Shown here piece by piece: positions 26,762 through 34,395 of a stretch of 64,000 nucleotides of DNA; the first letter of the stretch is position 1; every line of letters begins with the position of its first letter. The position numbers and the translations under genes were made by a program. A model generated the notes under the pieces. That model made no database searches, was not told where the DNA came from, and worked only from the letters and a program-made list of their open reading frames with translations. This DNA comes from Bradyrhizobium sp. 200. GTDB lineage: Bacteria; Pseudomonadota; Alphaproteobacteria; Rhizobiales; Xanthobacteraceae. Location: assembly GCF_023100945.1 (NCBI RefSeq), contig NZ_CP064689.1, forward strand, positions 9,096,001 through 9,160,000. Direction: 5' to 3'.

Positions 26762-27037
26762 AACTACATTTTTATGCCGGGCATGGACGGATTTGAAACC
26801 ATGCGGATGGTCCGCCAACAGCAGCCGCAGCTTCCGATCATCGTCATCTCCGGCCGGCCGTTCACTTCGGAAGCCGACTCGGCTCCGGACTTCCTGACCG
26901 TGGCGACCAAGCTCGGCGCGGTCTCCAGCCTACAGAAACCGTTCCGGCCAGCCGACCTGCTGGCAGCCGTCACGGGCTGCCTGGAAGCCGCCGGGCGCGG
27001 CTCGCCATCGCGCGGCGGTGTTGCTTCCTCCCCGTAA
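26762..27037 (+). pseudogene. Remnant of a response-regulator receiver domain
   Basis: The C-terminal half of a CheY-like receiver remains: YIFMPGMDGFETMRMV, then PIIVISGRPF and LQKPFRPADLLAAV with the conserved Lys-Pro. The N-terminal half with the acidic pocket is missing, and the phospho-acceptor Asp before IFMP is Tyr. The same residues align well with the intact receiver at 40283-40699 (DIFMPHMRGFESIRIF, SPAPDFLRMALELGA, LRKPFTPGALLAVV), so it is probably a decayed paralog. It lies just before the hybrid kinase gene. Confidence 0.65.
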
Positions 27038-27104
27038 TGCGCCATAGCATCCGATTCGTCCGGCGGCTCGCCGGGCCGGAGCGGGAGGACGAGCGAACAG
27101 CGAC

Positions 27105-30100
27105 ATGACGCTCACAACCAGGCTTGCCATCGCTATGGTTGCGCTGGTCGCGATCGCGGTTACCGCGGTCGGATGGCTGAGCTATCGCAACCTGGAACAG
27201 GCGCTCCTGCAGCGTGCCCGCGACCGCATCGAGACGCATTCACGGCAGATCGCCACCGATCTCGAATACTACGCGGCGAGCGCGACCGGCGATGTCGCTG
27301 GCTTCCGTTCGGCGGCGGCGCTGCAAGGGCTGGTGCGCGCGCGCAAGGCTGGCGGCAACGATCCGATCGACGGTGTCACCGAAAAGACCTGGCGCGACCG
27401 GATCGCGAGCCGCCTCGCAGCGGAACTTGAAGCCAAACCGACCTATGCGATGCTTCGCATCATCGGATTTGATGACGGCGGTCGCGAGCTGGTCCGCGTC
27501 GACCGCGCAGGACCAAACGATACCGTTCGGATCGTTCCCGAAGATGGCCTGCAGAAAAGGGCCAATCACAGCGATTTCCGGGAAGCGAGCGGGCTGGCTC
27601 CCGGACAAATCCATGTCTCGCCGCTCGATCTCGGGCGCCGCAACGGATTGATCGAGGCGGTGCACCGGCCGACGCTTCGCATCGCAACGCCGATCTTCGC
27701 CGACGATGGCAAACCGTTCGGCCTTTTCATGATCAATGTCGACATGCGGCGCGCATTCGACCGTATCAGGTCGTCGGTAGGGCCGGGCGAGACGATCTAC
27801 GTCGTCAACCGGTCCGGCGACTATCTCATCCATCCGGATCGTTCGCGCGAATTCGGCGCGCTGCTCGGCAAGCCCACCGACTGGAAGGCCGACTTCCCGC
27901 ATCTGGCGCCACAGGCTGGAGCAACGCAAAGCAGTGCGGATATCATTCCGGACCGGGCCGCCCGCCCCGGCGGAATAGCTCTTGCCCCTGCCCTCTTGGC
28001 AGGCGCCGAATGGATTGGCGTCATCGAAACCATCCCCAACGCCGTGATCATGGCGCCGGCGGCGAGCATCAGGAACACCTCGCTTCTGGTCGGCGCGATC
28101 GCGGTGTTGTCGGCGGCCGTGCTGGCGCTGCTGATCGCGAGGTCGCTGACCCGGCCGATCGTCCGGCTGACCGAAGCCGTTCAGGGCGTGCCCAGCAAGG
28201 GCAAGGCCGCCATTCCGGTCGATGCACCCGGCGAGACCGGCGTGCTGGCGCGCGCGTTTGCGCAAGCGATCGAGGAAGTGAATGCGAAGACGGTTGCGCT
28301 CCAGCAGGAGGTTCTGGAGCATCGCCGCACCGTAGCGGCGCGCGACCATCACGCCGAGCGGGAACGGCTGTTCAGCGCGGCGGTGGAATCGTCGAACGAT
28401 GCGATCATCACGACGTCACTTGACGGCACGATCACCGGCTGGAACTCGGCCGCGGAGCGGCTGTTCGGATACAGCGCGGCGGAAGCCGCGGGCGAGAACA
28501 TCACGCTAATTGTACCCGAAGATCGACTACCGGAGCTGCAGGACGCGTTGCGCCGGATCGGCTGGGGCGAAAGCATCGAGCACAACGAAACGATGCGCCT
28601 GCGAAAGGATGGCCGCCGGATCGAGGTCTCGCTCAGCATTTCCCCGATCAAGTCGCCTTCGGGAGCGACCATCGGCATCTCGAAGGTGGCGCGCGACATC
28701 ACCGACGCCAACAAGACCAGGCAGGTGCTACGGCAGCAGACCGAAGAGCTTCGCCGTATCTTCGAGACCTCGCAGGATCTGATCATGGTGATGGATTCCA
28801 GAGGATTCCTGGTTCAGATCAGTCCAAGCTGCGAGGCCATATTGGGCTATCGGCCGGAGGAAATGATCGGCCGCAGCGGGGTCGACTTCATTCATCCCGA
28901 CCATCTCGATACCTCCCGCGCGGAAATGCGCGCGGCCCGGCGCGGGCAGCGCCCGAAGCTTTCCGATACGCGCTGCATTCACAAGAACGGGCGCCACGTG
29001 TGGCTGTCATGGCTCGGCACATGGTCCGAGCCGGCCAAGCGCTTCTTCTTCGTCGGCCGCGACATGACCGAGAGCCGGCTGGCACAGGAGACGTTGCGCG
29101 AAAGCGAGCAGCTCGCGCGCGGCATCATCGACACCGCGCTCGATGCCTTCGTCCAGGTCGACGAGAAAGGCGTTATCCGGGACTGGAATGCGCAGGCCGA
29201 AAATATCTTCGGCTGGCCGCGCGATGAAGCGCTCGGCAGGAATGTGTTCGATCTGATGGGCCAGCCGGACGGGCAAGGACCGCTCAAGAAAGCCCTGCAA
29301 TCCTTCCTGCGTTCCGGCGACGTGGTGGTCCGTCAGCCCCGCCGTGAACTTCAGATCAGGCGGCGGGACGGAACGGAGATCACGGCTGAGCTGAGCATCG
29401 CCGCGCTGAAGACGCGTGAGGGCTTCGTGTTCAACGGATTCGTCCGCGATCTCACCGACAGGATCACGGCCGAGGACAGGATCCGGCAGGCCGAGAAGAT
29501 GGAGGCGATGGGCCAGCTTACCGGCGGCATTGCGCACGACTTCAACAATATCCTGACGGTGATCACGGGAACGATCGAGATCCTGGCCGATGCCGTCAAG
29601 GGCGAGCCGCAGCTCGCCGCCATCACGCGGATGATCGACGAGGCTGCGTCGCGCGGCGCCGACCTCACCCAGCATTTGCTCGCATTCGCGCGCAAACAGC
29701 CGCTCGAACCAAAGGTAACCGACGTCAACACGCTGATCATCGACACCGCGAAACTGCTGCAGCGGACGCTCGGCGAGCATGTCGAGATCGAATCCGTGTT
29801 CGACGACGAGACCTGTCCGGCGATCGTCGATCCCAATCAACTCGCCACCGCGATCCTCAATCTGGCCCTCAACGCCCGCGACGCCATGCCGGATGGCGGC
29901 AAGCTGATCATCGAGACCGGCATCGTCGTGCTCGATGACAATTATGCGAGGATGCACAACGACGTCCGGCCGGGCCGCTACGCCATGATCGCGGTGAGCG
30001 ATACCGGAACCGGCATTCCGGCCGCGATCCTCGACAAGGTATTCAACCCGTTCTTCACCTCGAAGGGGCCCGGCAAGGGCACCGGCCTTGGGCTGAGCAT

Positions 30101-30611
30101 GGTGTACGGCTTCATCAAGCAATCAGCCGGCCACATCATGATCTACAGCGAGGAGGGTCACGGCACGACGATCAAGATGTATCTGCCGCCGGCCACCGGC
30201 GCCTTGCCGGCGGCCGACCCGGCACAGCCGGCGGCCGTCGAGGGCGGCCACGAAACGATTCTGGTGGTGGAGGACGACAAGCTGGTCCGCGACTACGTGC
30301 TGACGCAACTGCATTCGCTCGGTTACGTCACGCTGGACGCGGCGAATGCGACCGAAGCTCTTGCACTCGTTCGCACCAACCATGCGTTCGACCTGCTGTT
30401 CACCGACGTGATCATGCCCGGCATGAACGGCCGTCAGCTCGCCGACGAGATATTGAAGGTCAAGCCCGGCTTAAGGGTCCTGTTCACCTCGGGCTATACC
30501 GAGAATGCCATCATTCATCACGGCCGGCTCGACGAAGGCGTATTGCTGCTCGCCAAGCCTTACCGGAAATCGGATATGGCGATCATGATCCGCAAAGCGC
30601 TCGCCGATTGA
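27105..30611 (+). CDS. Hybrid sensor histidine kinase with periplasmic sensor, HAMP, three PAS domains and receiver
   Basis: A 1168-residue membrane kinase. TM1 is about residues 7-27, a Cache-like periplasmic sensor about 30-320, TM2 about 325-347, then HAMP. PAS domains start at about 420 (AVESSNDAIITTSLDGTI), 549 (IFETSQDLIMVMDSRGF) and 672 (IIDTALDAFVQVDEKGV). The phospho-His is His811 in GGIAHDFNNIL. ATPase motifs NLALNARDAMPDGG and VFNPFFTSKGPGKGTGLGLSMVYG follow. A C-terminal receiver from about 1052 has acceptor Asp1101 in FTDVIMPGMNG. It has no adjacent same-strand response regulator; the FixJ-like gene at 30693 is convergent and could be a partner. Confidence 0.92.
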   Translation: MTLTTRLAIAMVALVAIAVTAVGWLSYRNLEQALLQRARDRIETHSRQIATDLEYYAASATGDVAGFRSAAALQGLVRARKAGGNDPIDGVTEKTWRDRIASRLAAELEAKPTYAMLRIIGFDDGGRELVRVDRAGPNDTVRIVPEDGLQKRANHSDFREASGLAPGQIHVSPLDLGRRNGLIEAVHRPTLRIATPIFADDGKPFGLFMINVDMRRAFDRIRSSVGPGETIYVVNRSGDYLIHPDRSREFGALLGKPTDWKADFPHLAPQAGATQSSADIIPDRAARPGGIALAPALLAGAEWIGVIETIPNAVIMAPAASIRNTSLLVGAIAVLSAAVLALLIARSLTRPIVRLTEAVQGVPSKGKAAIPVDAPGETGVLARAFAQAIEEVNAKTVALQQEVLEHRRTVAARDHHAERERLFSAAVESSNDAIITTSLDGTITGWNSAAERLFGYSAAEAAGENITLIVPEDRLPELQDALRRIGWGESIEHNETMRLRKDGRRIEVSLSISPIKSPSGATIGISKVARDITDANKTRQVLRQQTEELRRIFETSQDLIMVMDSRGFLVQISPSCEAILGYRPEEMIGRSGVDFIHPDHLDTSRAEMRAARRGQRPKLSDTRCIHKNGRHVWLSWLGTWSEPAKRFFFVGRDMTESRLAQETLRESEQLARGIIDTALDAFVQVDEKGVIRDWNAQAENIFGWPRDEALGRNVFDLMGQPDGQGPLKKALQSFLRSGDVVVRQPRRELQIRRRDGTEITAELSIAALKTREGFVFNGFVRDLTDRITAEDRIRQAEKMEAMGQLTGGIAHDFNNILTVITGTIEILADAVKGEPQLAAITRMIDEAASRGADLTQHLLAFARKQPLEPKVTDVNTLIIDTAKLLQRTLGEHVEIESVFDDETCPAIVDPNQLATAILNLALNARDAMPDGGKLIIETGIVVLDDNYARMHNDVRPGRYAMIAVSDTGTGIPAAILDKVFNPFFTSKGPGKGTGLGLSMVYGFIKQSAGHIMIYSEEGHGTTIKMYLPPATGALPAADPAQPAAVEGGHETILVVEDDKLVRDYVLTQLHSLGYVTLDAANATEALALVRTNHAFDLLFTDVIMPGMNGRQLADEILKVKPGLRVLFTSGYTENAIIHHGRLDEGVLLLAKPYRKSDMAIMIRKALAD

Positions 30612-30692
30612 ACGCCGCGGAGCGCGGATCCAGCGGCTTGCCCGCGATCAGCCCCATGTGCCTGCGATCAGAGCTATAATCAGACGCGATAA

Positions 30693-31334
30693 TCAGGCTT
30701 GGCCCTGACGCTGGGTGGTCATCACGATCCGGACCAGGTCGGCGGCATTCCGCGCACCGAGCTTCTTCATGATATTGGCGCGGTGATCCTCGATGGTGCG
30801 CGGGCTGATCCCGAGATGGCGCCCCGCTTCCTTGTTGGAAGCGCCGGCGGTGAACTGCTCCAGCACCTCGCGTTCGCGCCGCGTGAGCGGTTCGCGCCCT
30901 GGAAAATGCAGGGCCGCAATCCGCGATGGCGCGTTTTGCGCCTGCCGGCGAGCGTAAGCCTCGATCGCTTCATCGAGTCGTGCGACGATTTCGCTGCCGC
31001 GAAACGGCTTTTCGATGAAGTCCAGCGCGCCGTTCTTGATGGCACTGACCGCCATGGCGATATCGCCCTGCCCCGAGATCATGAAGATCGGCGCGGGATA
31101 GTCCTCACCATGAAGCTCTTTCAGGATATCGAGACCGGACTTGCCGGGGATATGCACGTCGAGCAGGATGCAGGCTGGCGTCCGGGTTCGCGCAATCGCC
31201 AGCAGCGCGGCGCCATCGGCGAAACAGATGACCTGATAACCACCCGCCGTCAGGACCATCGAAAGCGTGTCGCGAACGGCAGGATCGTCATCGACTACGA
31301 AGATCTCCCCGCGGGAGGGGGCTTTTTCAGCCAT
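30693..31334 (-). CDS. FixJ/NarL-type response regulator
   Basis: A 213-residue regulator. The receiver (about 10-125) has VDDDPAVR, acceptor Asp in CILLDVHIPGKSG and Lys in FIEKPF. The LuxR-type helix-turn-helix (about 148-205) is LTRREREVLEQFTAGASNKEAGRHLGISPRTIEDHRANIMKKLGARNAADL. A CCGTA-N4-TACGG box lies 68 bp upstream, shared with the divergent small gene at 31477. The same box precedes cheA, fliC and a cheY gene, so this protein is one candidate for the box-binding regulator, possibly autoregulated. Confidence 0.9.
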   Translation of the reverse strand: MAEKAPSRGEIFVVDDDPAVRDTLSMVLTAGGYQVICFADGAALLAIARTRTPACILLDVHIPGKSGLDILKELHGEDYPAPIFMISGQGDIAMAVSAIKNGALDFIEKPFRGSEIVARLDEAIEAYARRQAQNAPSRIAALHFPGREPLTRREREVLEQFTAGASNKEAGRHLGISPRTIEDHRANIMKKLGARNAADLVRIVMTTQRQGQA

Positions 31335-31379
31335 GTTCCATCGTCCATGCGTGGTTGAATGTGACTCACACTCGGATAA

Positions 31380-31399
31380 CGGTATTCAACTCCATACCG
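31380..31399. promoter_or_regulatory. Inverted repeat CGGTAT-N8-ATACCG next to the motility box
   Basis: Perfect 6-bp arms lie immediately beside the CCGTA-N4-TACGG box. A related GGTATC-N4-GATACC repeat stands in the same relation to the box at 42172, so the two may form a composite site. Confidence 0.4.
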
Positions 31400-31401
31400 G
31401 A

Positions 31402-31415
31402 CCGTATTTGTACGG
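31402..31415. promoter_or_regulatory. Motility box 1, CCGTATTTGTACGG
   Basis: Perfect 5-bp arms CCGTA/TACGG around a 4-bp spacer. It is 68 bp upstream of the FixJ-like regulator and 62 bp upstream of the small gene at 31477. Four related boxes occur at 37209, 40110, 42172 and 42897. Confidence 0.55.
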
Positions 31416-31476
31416 GACAGCAGCTTAACGCACAAGTAGCAACGCACACCTAAAAAATATGGAAGGAGTGCAACTC

Positions 31477-31827
31477 ATGCAGAATGCAGCAGGCGACAGC
31501 GTCGCACAGGCGCCCCATGACCAGAATGACACTTATCGCGCCGTGGTTTCGGACCTCGTCAGCCTGATCGAGCATGTCCAGAACAGCCTGCGGCTGATCG
31601 AACGGATGATCGCCAGGGAAACGTCAGCGGAAACTTCGCCCGGCAACCCCGAGAGTTCCACCAACGTCATCGTACTCGACGACGTATCTCCCCGGTACAT
31701 CAAGGCTGCCGCCGCGGTGCATGCCTGCGACGTCAATCTTGGCATTGCCCTGCGCTCCCTGCTGAATTCCGGCGGGAACGATTCATACGCCGCAAACCCG
31801 CCGGCACTTGCGGTCATCGGGGCGTAA
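31477..31827 (+). CDS. Small protein of unknown function, divergent from FixJ-like regulator
   Basis: A 116-residue protein, largely helical, acidic at the N-terminus (SLIEHVQNSLRLIERMIARETS) with a second conserved-looking part (NVIVLDDVSPRYIKAAAAVHACDVNLGIALRSLLN). No family is recognised. ATG 31477 has GGAAGGAG 8 bases upstream; an in-frame ATG at 31459 lacks such a site. Motility box 1 lies in its promoter region, which suggests co-regulation with chemotaxis genes. Confidence 0.6.
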   Translation: MQNAAGDSVAQAPHDQNDTYRAVVSDLVSLIEHVQNSLRLIERMIARETSAETSPGNPESSTNVIVLDDVSPRYIKAAAAVHACDVNLGIALRSLLNSGGNDSYAANPPALAVIGA

Positions 31828-31980
31828 GGCGGACACGGCGCGCGGTCCTGCAGGAGCGTGCGATGTCCCTCCGCCGCAAATTCTCTCCCGGATTTTCCGG
31901 CGCCGTTAACTACCTGCTGCAATCGCTGCCCGGCATCCGGCATGCCACTGGCATGCCATCGGATCCGGATGCCGCCGACG

Positions 31981-32110
31981 ATGGCGAAACTCGACGCGGC
32001 GCTCAACAAATATGCGCCACGGCCTTTGCATGTTCGGGCCGGACGATCGCCTGCTGCTATGGAACGATAGCTACATCAGAATGTATAAACTGGCGCCCGG
32101 TATCTGGTGA
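31981..32110 (+). pseudogene. Frameshifted remnant of a PAS domain
   Basis: The frame starting at 31981 reads KLDAALNK. After one extra A near 32008-32012 the other frame continues GLCMFGPDDRLLLWNDSYI then RMYKLAPGI and stops at 32108. Together they match the PAS_7-type opening (LDAALNNMSQGLCMFD, LWNDRYIEMY) found in many rhizobial GGDEF/EAL or kinase proteins. The rest of the protein is absent. It is both frameshifted and truncated. Confidence 0.65.
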
Positions 32111-32189
32111 CGGGTCTTGCCGGCGCAGCGCCATAATACCGTCGGCGCACGCTGAACCGGGATATCCGGCACCGCGGCACGATCGGCTT

Positions 32190-32504
32190 TTAGTGCATCG
32201 CCTCTTCGGCCTTTGACGGCCGCTTCTTGGCGGGCTTGCCCCTCAGGAAGCGGATGTCCATTTCCGTGCCGTTGACGCGAACGAGTTCGCACCGGCGATA
32301 GGCAAGGCCGGTCGACGACAGCAGCAGGAAGAATTCCTTGAGATTGAGGCCCTGAATGGAGCCTTCGACGGTCAGCTCGGCGTCGGTGTCCGAGATCGCG
32401 TTGAGCTGGCAGTCCCTGCGCCAGGTCCCGTCGATCGCCATGATGCAGACGTCATAGCCCCGGCTGAACGTGACCCTGTCCGCACCCTTGCCGTCCTCTG
32501 TCAT
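32190..32504 (-). CDS. PilZ-like domain protein at the end of the che operon
   Basis: A 104-residue single-domain protein resembling PilZ (VTFSRGYDVCIMAIDGTWRRDCQLNAISDTDAELTVEG, GLNLKEFFLLLSSTGLAYRRCELVRVNGTEMDIRFL). The c-di-GMP motifs are degenerate: the RxxxR is not clear, and the expected glycine after the Ser motif is Asp. Ligand binding is therefore doubtful. It starts 4 bases after the cheR stop, so it is co-transcribed with the chemotaxis genes and may tune motility. Confidence 0.75.
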   Translation of the reverse strand: MTEDGKGADRVTFSRGYDVCIMAIDGTWRRDCQLNAISDTDAELTVEGSIQGLNLKEFFLLLSSTGLAYRRCELVRVNGTEMDIRFLRGKPAKKRPSKAEEAMH

Positions 32505-32507
32505 CGC

Positions 32508-33380
32508 TCACCGCCCCGCCATCGCCGCGATTTTTGGCATCGACGCTGCGGCCTGCGGAGATGCGGCGCGCGCGCCGCTCGGCCGATAGAGACCGCGTTT
32601 GTCCGGGAACGGCTTGAAGACATCCGTCAGGCCGACGACCGTTTCCGCCGCGCCCAGCACCAGGAAGCCGTCGCCTTCCATCGTCCTGGCGAGACGGCCA
32701 AAGATATTGATCTTGGTGTCCTGATCGAAATAGATCAGGACGTTCCGGCAGAAGATGACATCGAAGACTCCGAGCTGGGAGAAATCGTGCAGCAGGTTCA
32801 GTTGCCGGTGCTGAACCATGGCGCGCAGCTCCGGGCTGATCTGCCAAAACTCGCCGTTCTGCTTGAAATACTTGACGAGCAATTGAATCGGAAGGCCGCG
32901 CTGCACCTCGAACTGGCTGTAGACGCCCGACTTCGATTTCTCGAGCACTTCCGTGGACAGGTCGGTCGCGATGATTTCGACGCGCCAGCCGGCAAGCGTC
33001 GCGCCCATTTCCTTCAGCGACATGGCAAGCGAATAGGGCTCCTGGCCGGTCGAGCCGGCGGCGCACCATATCCTGATGCTCTTGCGGTTGGCGCGCGCCT
33101 TCAACATCTCCGGCATGATCGTGTCGCGGAAATGTTCGAACGGCACCTTGTCGCGGAAGAAGAAGGTTTCGTTGGTGGTCATGGCTTCGACCACCTGGGC
33201 GATGATCGACGACGACCCGCCCTTCATCTTCAGCACGAGGTCGCCGATACCCGACACACCGCATTTGCGCGATAGCGGAAGCAGACGGCTTTCGATCAGA
33301 TATTGCTTGTCTGCCGACAGGTCGAGACCGGAATGATCCTTCAGGAGCTTACGCAGATACTCATAGTCTGGCGGGGTCAC
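32508..33380 (-). CDS. cheR: Chemotaxis protein methyltransferase CheR
   Basis: A 290-residue SAM-dependent enzyme that methylates glutamates on chemoreceptors. The N-terminal helical domain (about 1-75) is followed by TTNETFFFRDKVPFEHF, the SAM site IRIWCAAGSTGQEPYSLAM and the catalytic-domain motif FDVIFCRNVLIYFD. The start is GTG 33380. It lies between cheY and the PilZ gene in the che operon. No cheB or receptor gene is present in the window. Confidence 0.93.
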   Translation of the reverse strand: MTPPDYEYLRKLLKDHSGLDLSADKQYLIESRLLPLSRKCGVSGIGDLVLKMKGGSSSIIAQVVEAMTTNETFFFRDKVPFEHFRDTIMPEMLKARANRKSIRIWCAAGSTGQEPYSLAMSLKEMGATLAGWRVEIIATDLSTEVLEKSKSGVYSQFEVQRGLPIQLLVKYFKQNGEFWQISPELRAMVQHRQLNLLHDFSQLGVFDVIFCRNVLIYFDQDTKINIFGRLARTMEGDGFLVLGAAETVVGLTDVFKPFPDKRGLYRPSGARAASPQAAASMPKIAAMAGR

Positions 33381-33410
33381 GGGAGCCTCTCAGGGGCAAG
33401 CGGATAAGAT

Positions 33411-33800
33411 TTAAACCGGGCTCTGTTCCGTGAGCTCGATCAGGCCGACTTCCAGAAACTTCGCCGCGACGATGTCCCTGTCGAACGGCTTCATGATGTA
33501 TTCGTTCGCCCCGGCATGCAGCGCGCGCGAAATATGATCCATGCCGTTTTCGGTGGTGCAGAACACCACCTTGGGCACATCGCCGCCGGGCAGGCGGCGC
33601 AGATGGCCGAGGAATTCGTAGCCGTCCATCACGGGCATGTTCCAGTCGAGCAGGACCGCCGTCGGCATGGCGCGCTTGCAGGCCTCGAGCGCCTGCTCGC
33701 CGTCCTCAGCCTCGGTGATCTGGAAGTCCATTTCTTCCAGGATACGGCGCGCGATCTTTCGCACGACGTTGGAGTCATCGACCACAAGACAGGTTTTCAT
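33411..33800 (-). CDS. cheY: CheY-like single-domain response regulator
   Basis: A 129-residue receiver. VVDDSNVVRK gives the acidic pocket, VLLDWNMPVMDGYEFL the phospho-acceptor Asp, FCTTEN the switch Thr region, and EYIMKPFDRD the conserved Lys. ATG 33800 is the family start; the longer frame to 33878 adds a non-conserved leader. It lies between cheW and cheR, so CheA is the probable donor. Confidence 0.9.
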   Translation of the reverse strand: MKTCLVVDDSNVVRKIARRILEEMDFQITEAEDGEQALEACKRAMPTAVLLDWNMPVMDGYEFLGHLRRLPGGDVPKVVFCTTENGMDHISRALHAGANEYIMKPFDRDIVAAKFLEVGLIELTEQSPV

Positions 33801-33828
33801 TTTGGGCCTCCTTGTTTGACGAGCGGTG

Positions 33829-34302
33829 CTACGCTGCGAGGGTTGTTTTGGGCGCGAGTTCGAGAACGCGATCGACATCGAGGACGACCATGAGCTGGCC
33901 GTCGAGACGGTGAACGCCGCCGGCGAACATTGCCATGCGGGGATCGAGGTTGACCGGGTTTTCCTCGCGGCCGTTATCTTGGAGTTTCAGGACCTCGCCG
34001 ATCTGGTCGATCAGGAGGCCGTAGGACTCGCCGCGCAGGTCGACGCCGACCGCCATCGGCGGCTTGCCGTCGTCGTTCTTGGGCAGGCCAAGACGGGCGC
34101 GCATGTTGACCACGGTGACGATGCGGCCGCGCAGGTTGAGCACGCCGGCGATCTCGGCCGAGGACAGCGGCACCCGCGTCAGCCGTTCCGGCATGAACAC
34201 GTCCTGCACCCGCGAGATCGGCAGGCCGAACAATTGCCCGCCGATCACGGCGGTGACGTATTCGGCCACGGTGCCCTCGATGGTCTCGGTCTTGGTTGAC
34301 AT
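33829..34302 (-). CDS. cheW: Chemotaxis coupling protein CheW
   Basis: A 157-residue SH3-like adaptor that joins CheA to chemoreceptors. Typical motifs are YVTAVIGGQLFGLPISRVQDV, EIAGVLNLRGRIVTVVNMRARLGLP and SYGLLIDQIGEVLKL. It sits between cheA and cheY on the same strand. The start ATG 34302 gives a normal length. Confidence 0.93.
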   Translation of the reverse strand: MSTKTETIEGTVAEYVTAVIGGQLFGLPISRVQDVFMPERLTRVPLSSAEIAGVLNLRGRIVTVVNMRARLGLPKNDDGKPPMAVGVDLRGESYGLLIDQIGEVLKLQDNGREENPVNLDPRMAMFAGGVHRLDGQLMVVLDVDRVLELAPKTTLAA

Positions 34303-34328
34303 GGTCTAATTCCCGCTCTTTCTCTTGA

Positions 34329-34394
34329 GCATGATCTTTCCGGAAAACCGGTTCCCACTTTTCGCTAACGCGGCCCTCTGGGTCCGGATCATGC
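34329..34394. repeat. Alphaproteobacterial intergenic repeat, GCATGATC...GATCATGC
   Basis: The ends GCATGATC and GATCATGC are complementary and the interior has CCGGAAAACCGG, the hallmark of a repeat common in Bradyrhizobium and related genomes. It fills the cheA-cheW gap and abuts the cheA stop codon. Confidence 0.75.
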
Positions 34395-34395
34395 T

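Noticed and set aside
31863..32216. A 117-residue plus-strand frame after the small gene at 31477
   Set aside because: Its sequence is not protein-like, and the neighbouring frames explain the region as a frameshifted PAS relic.
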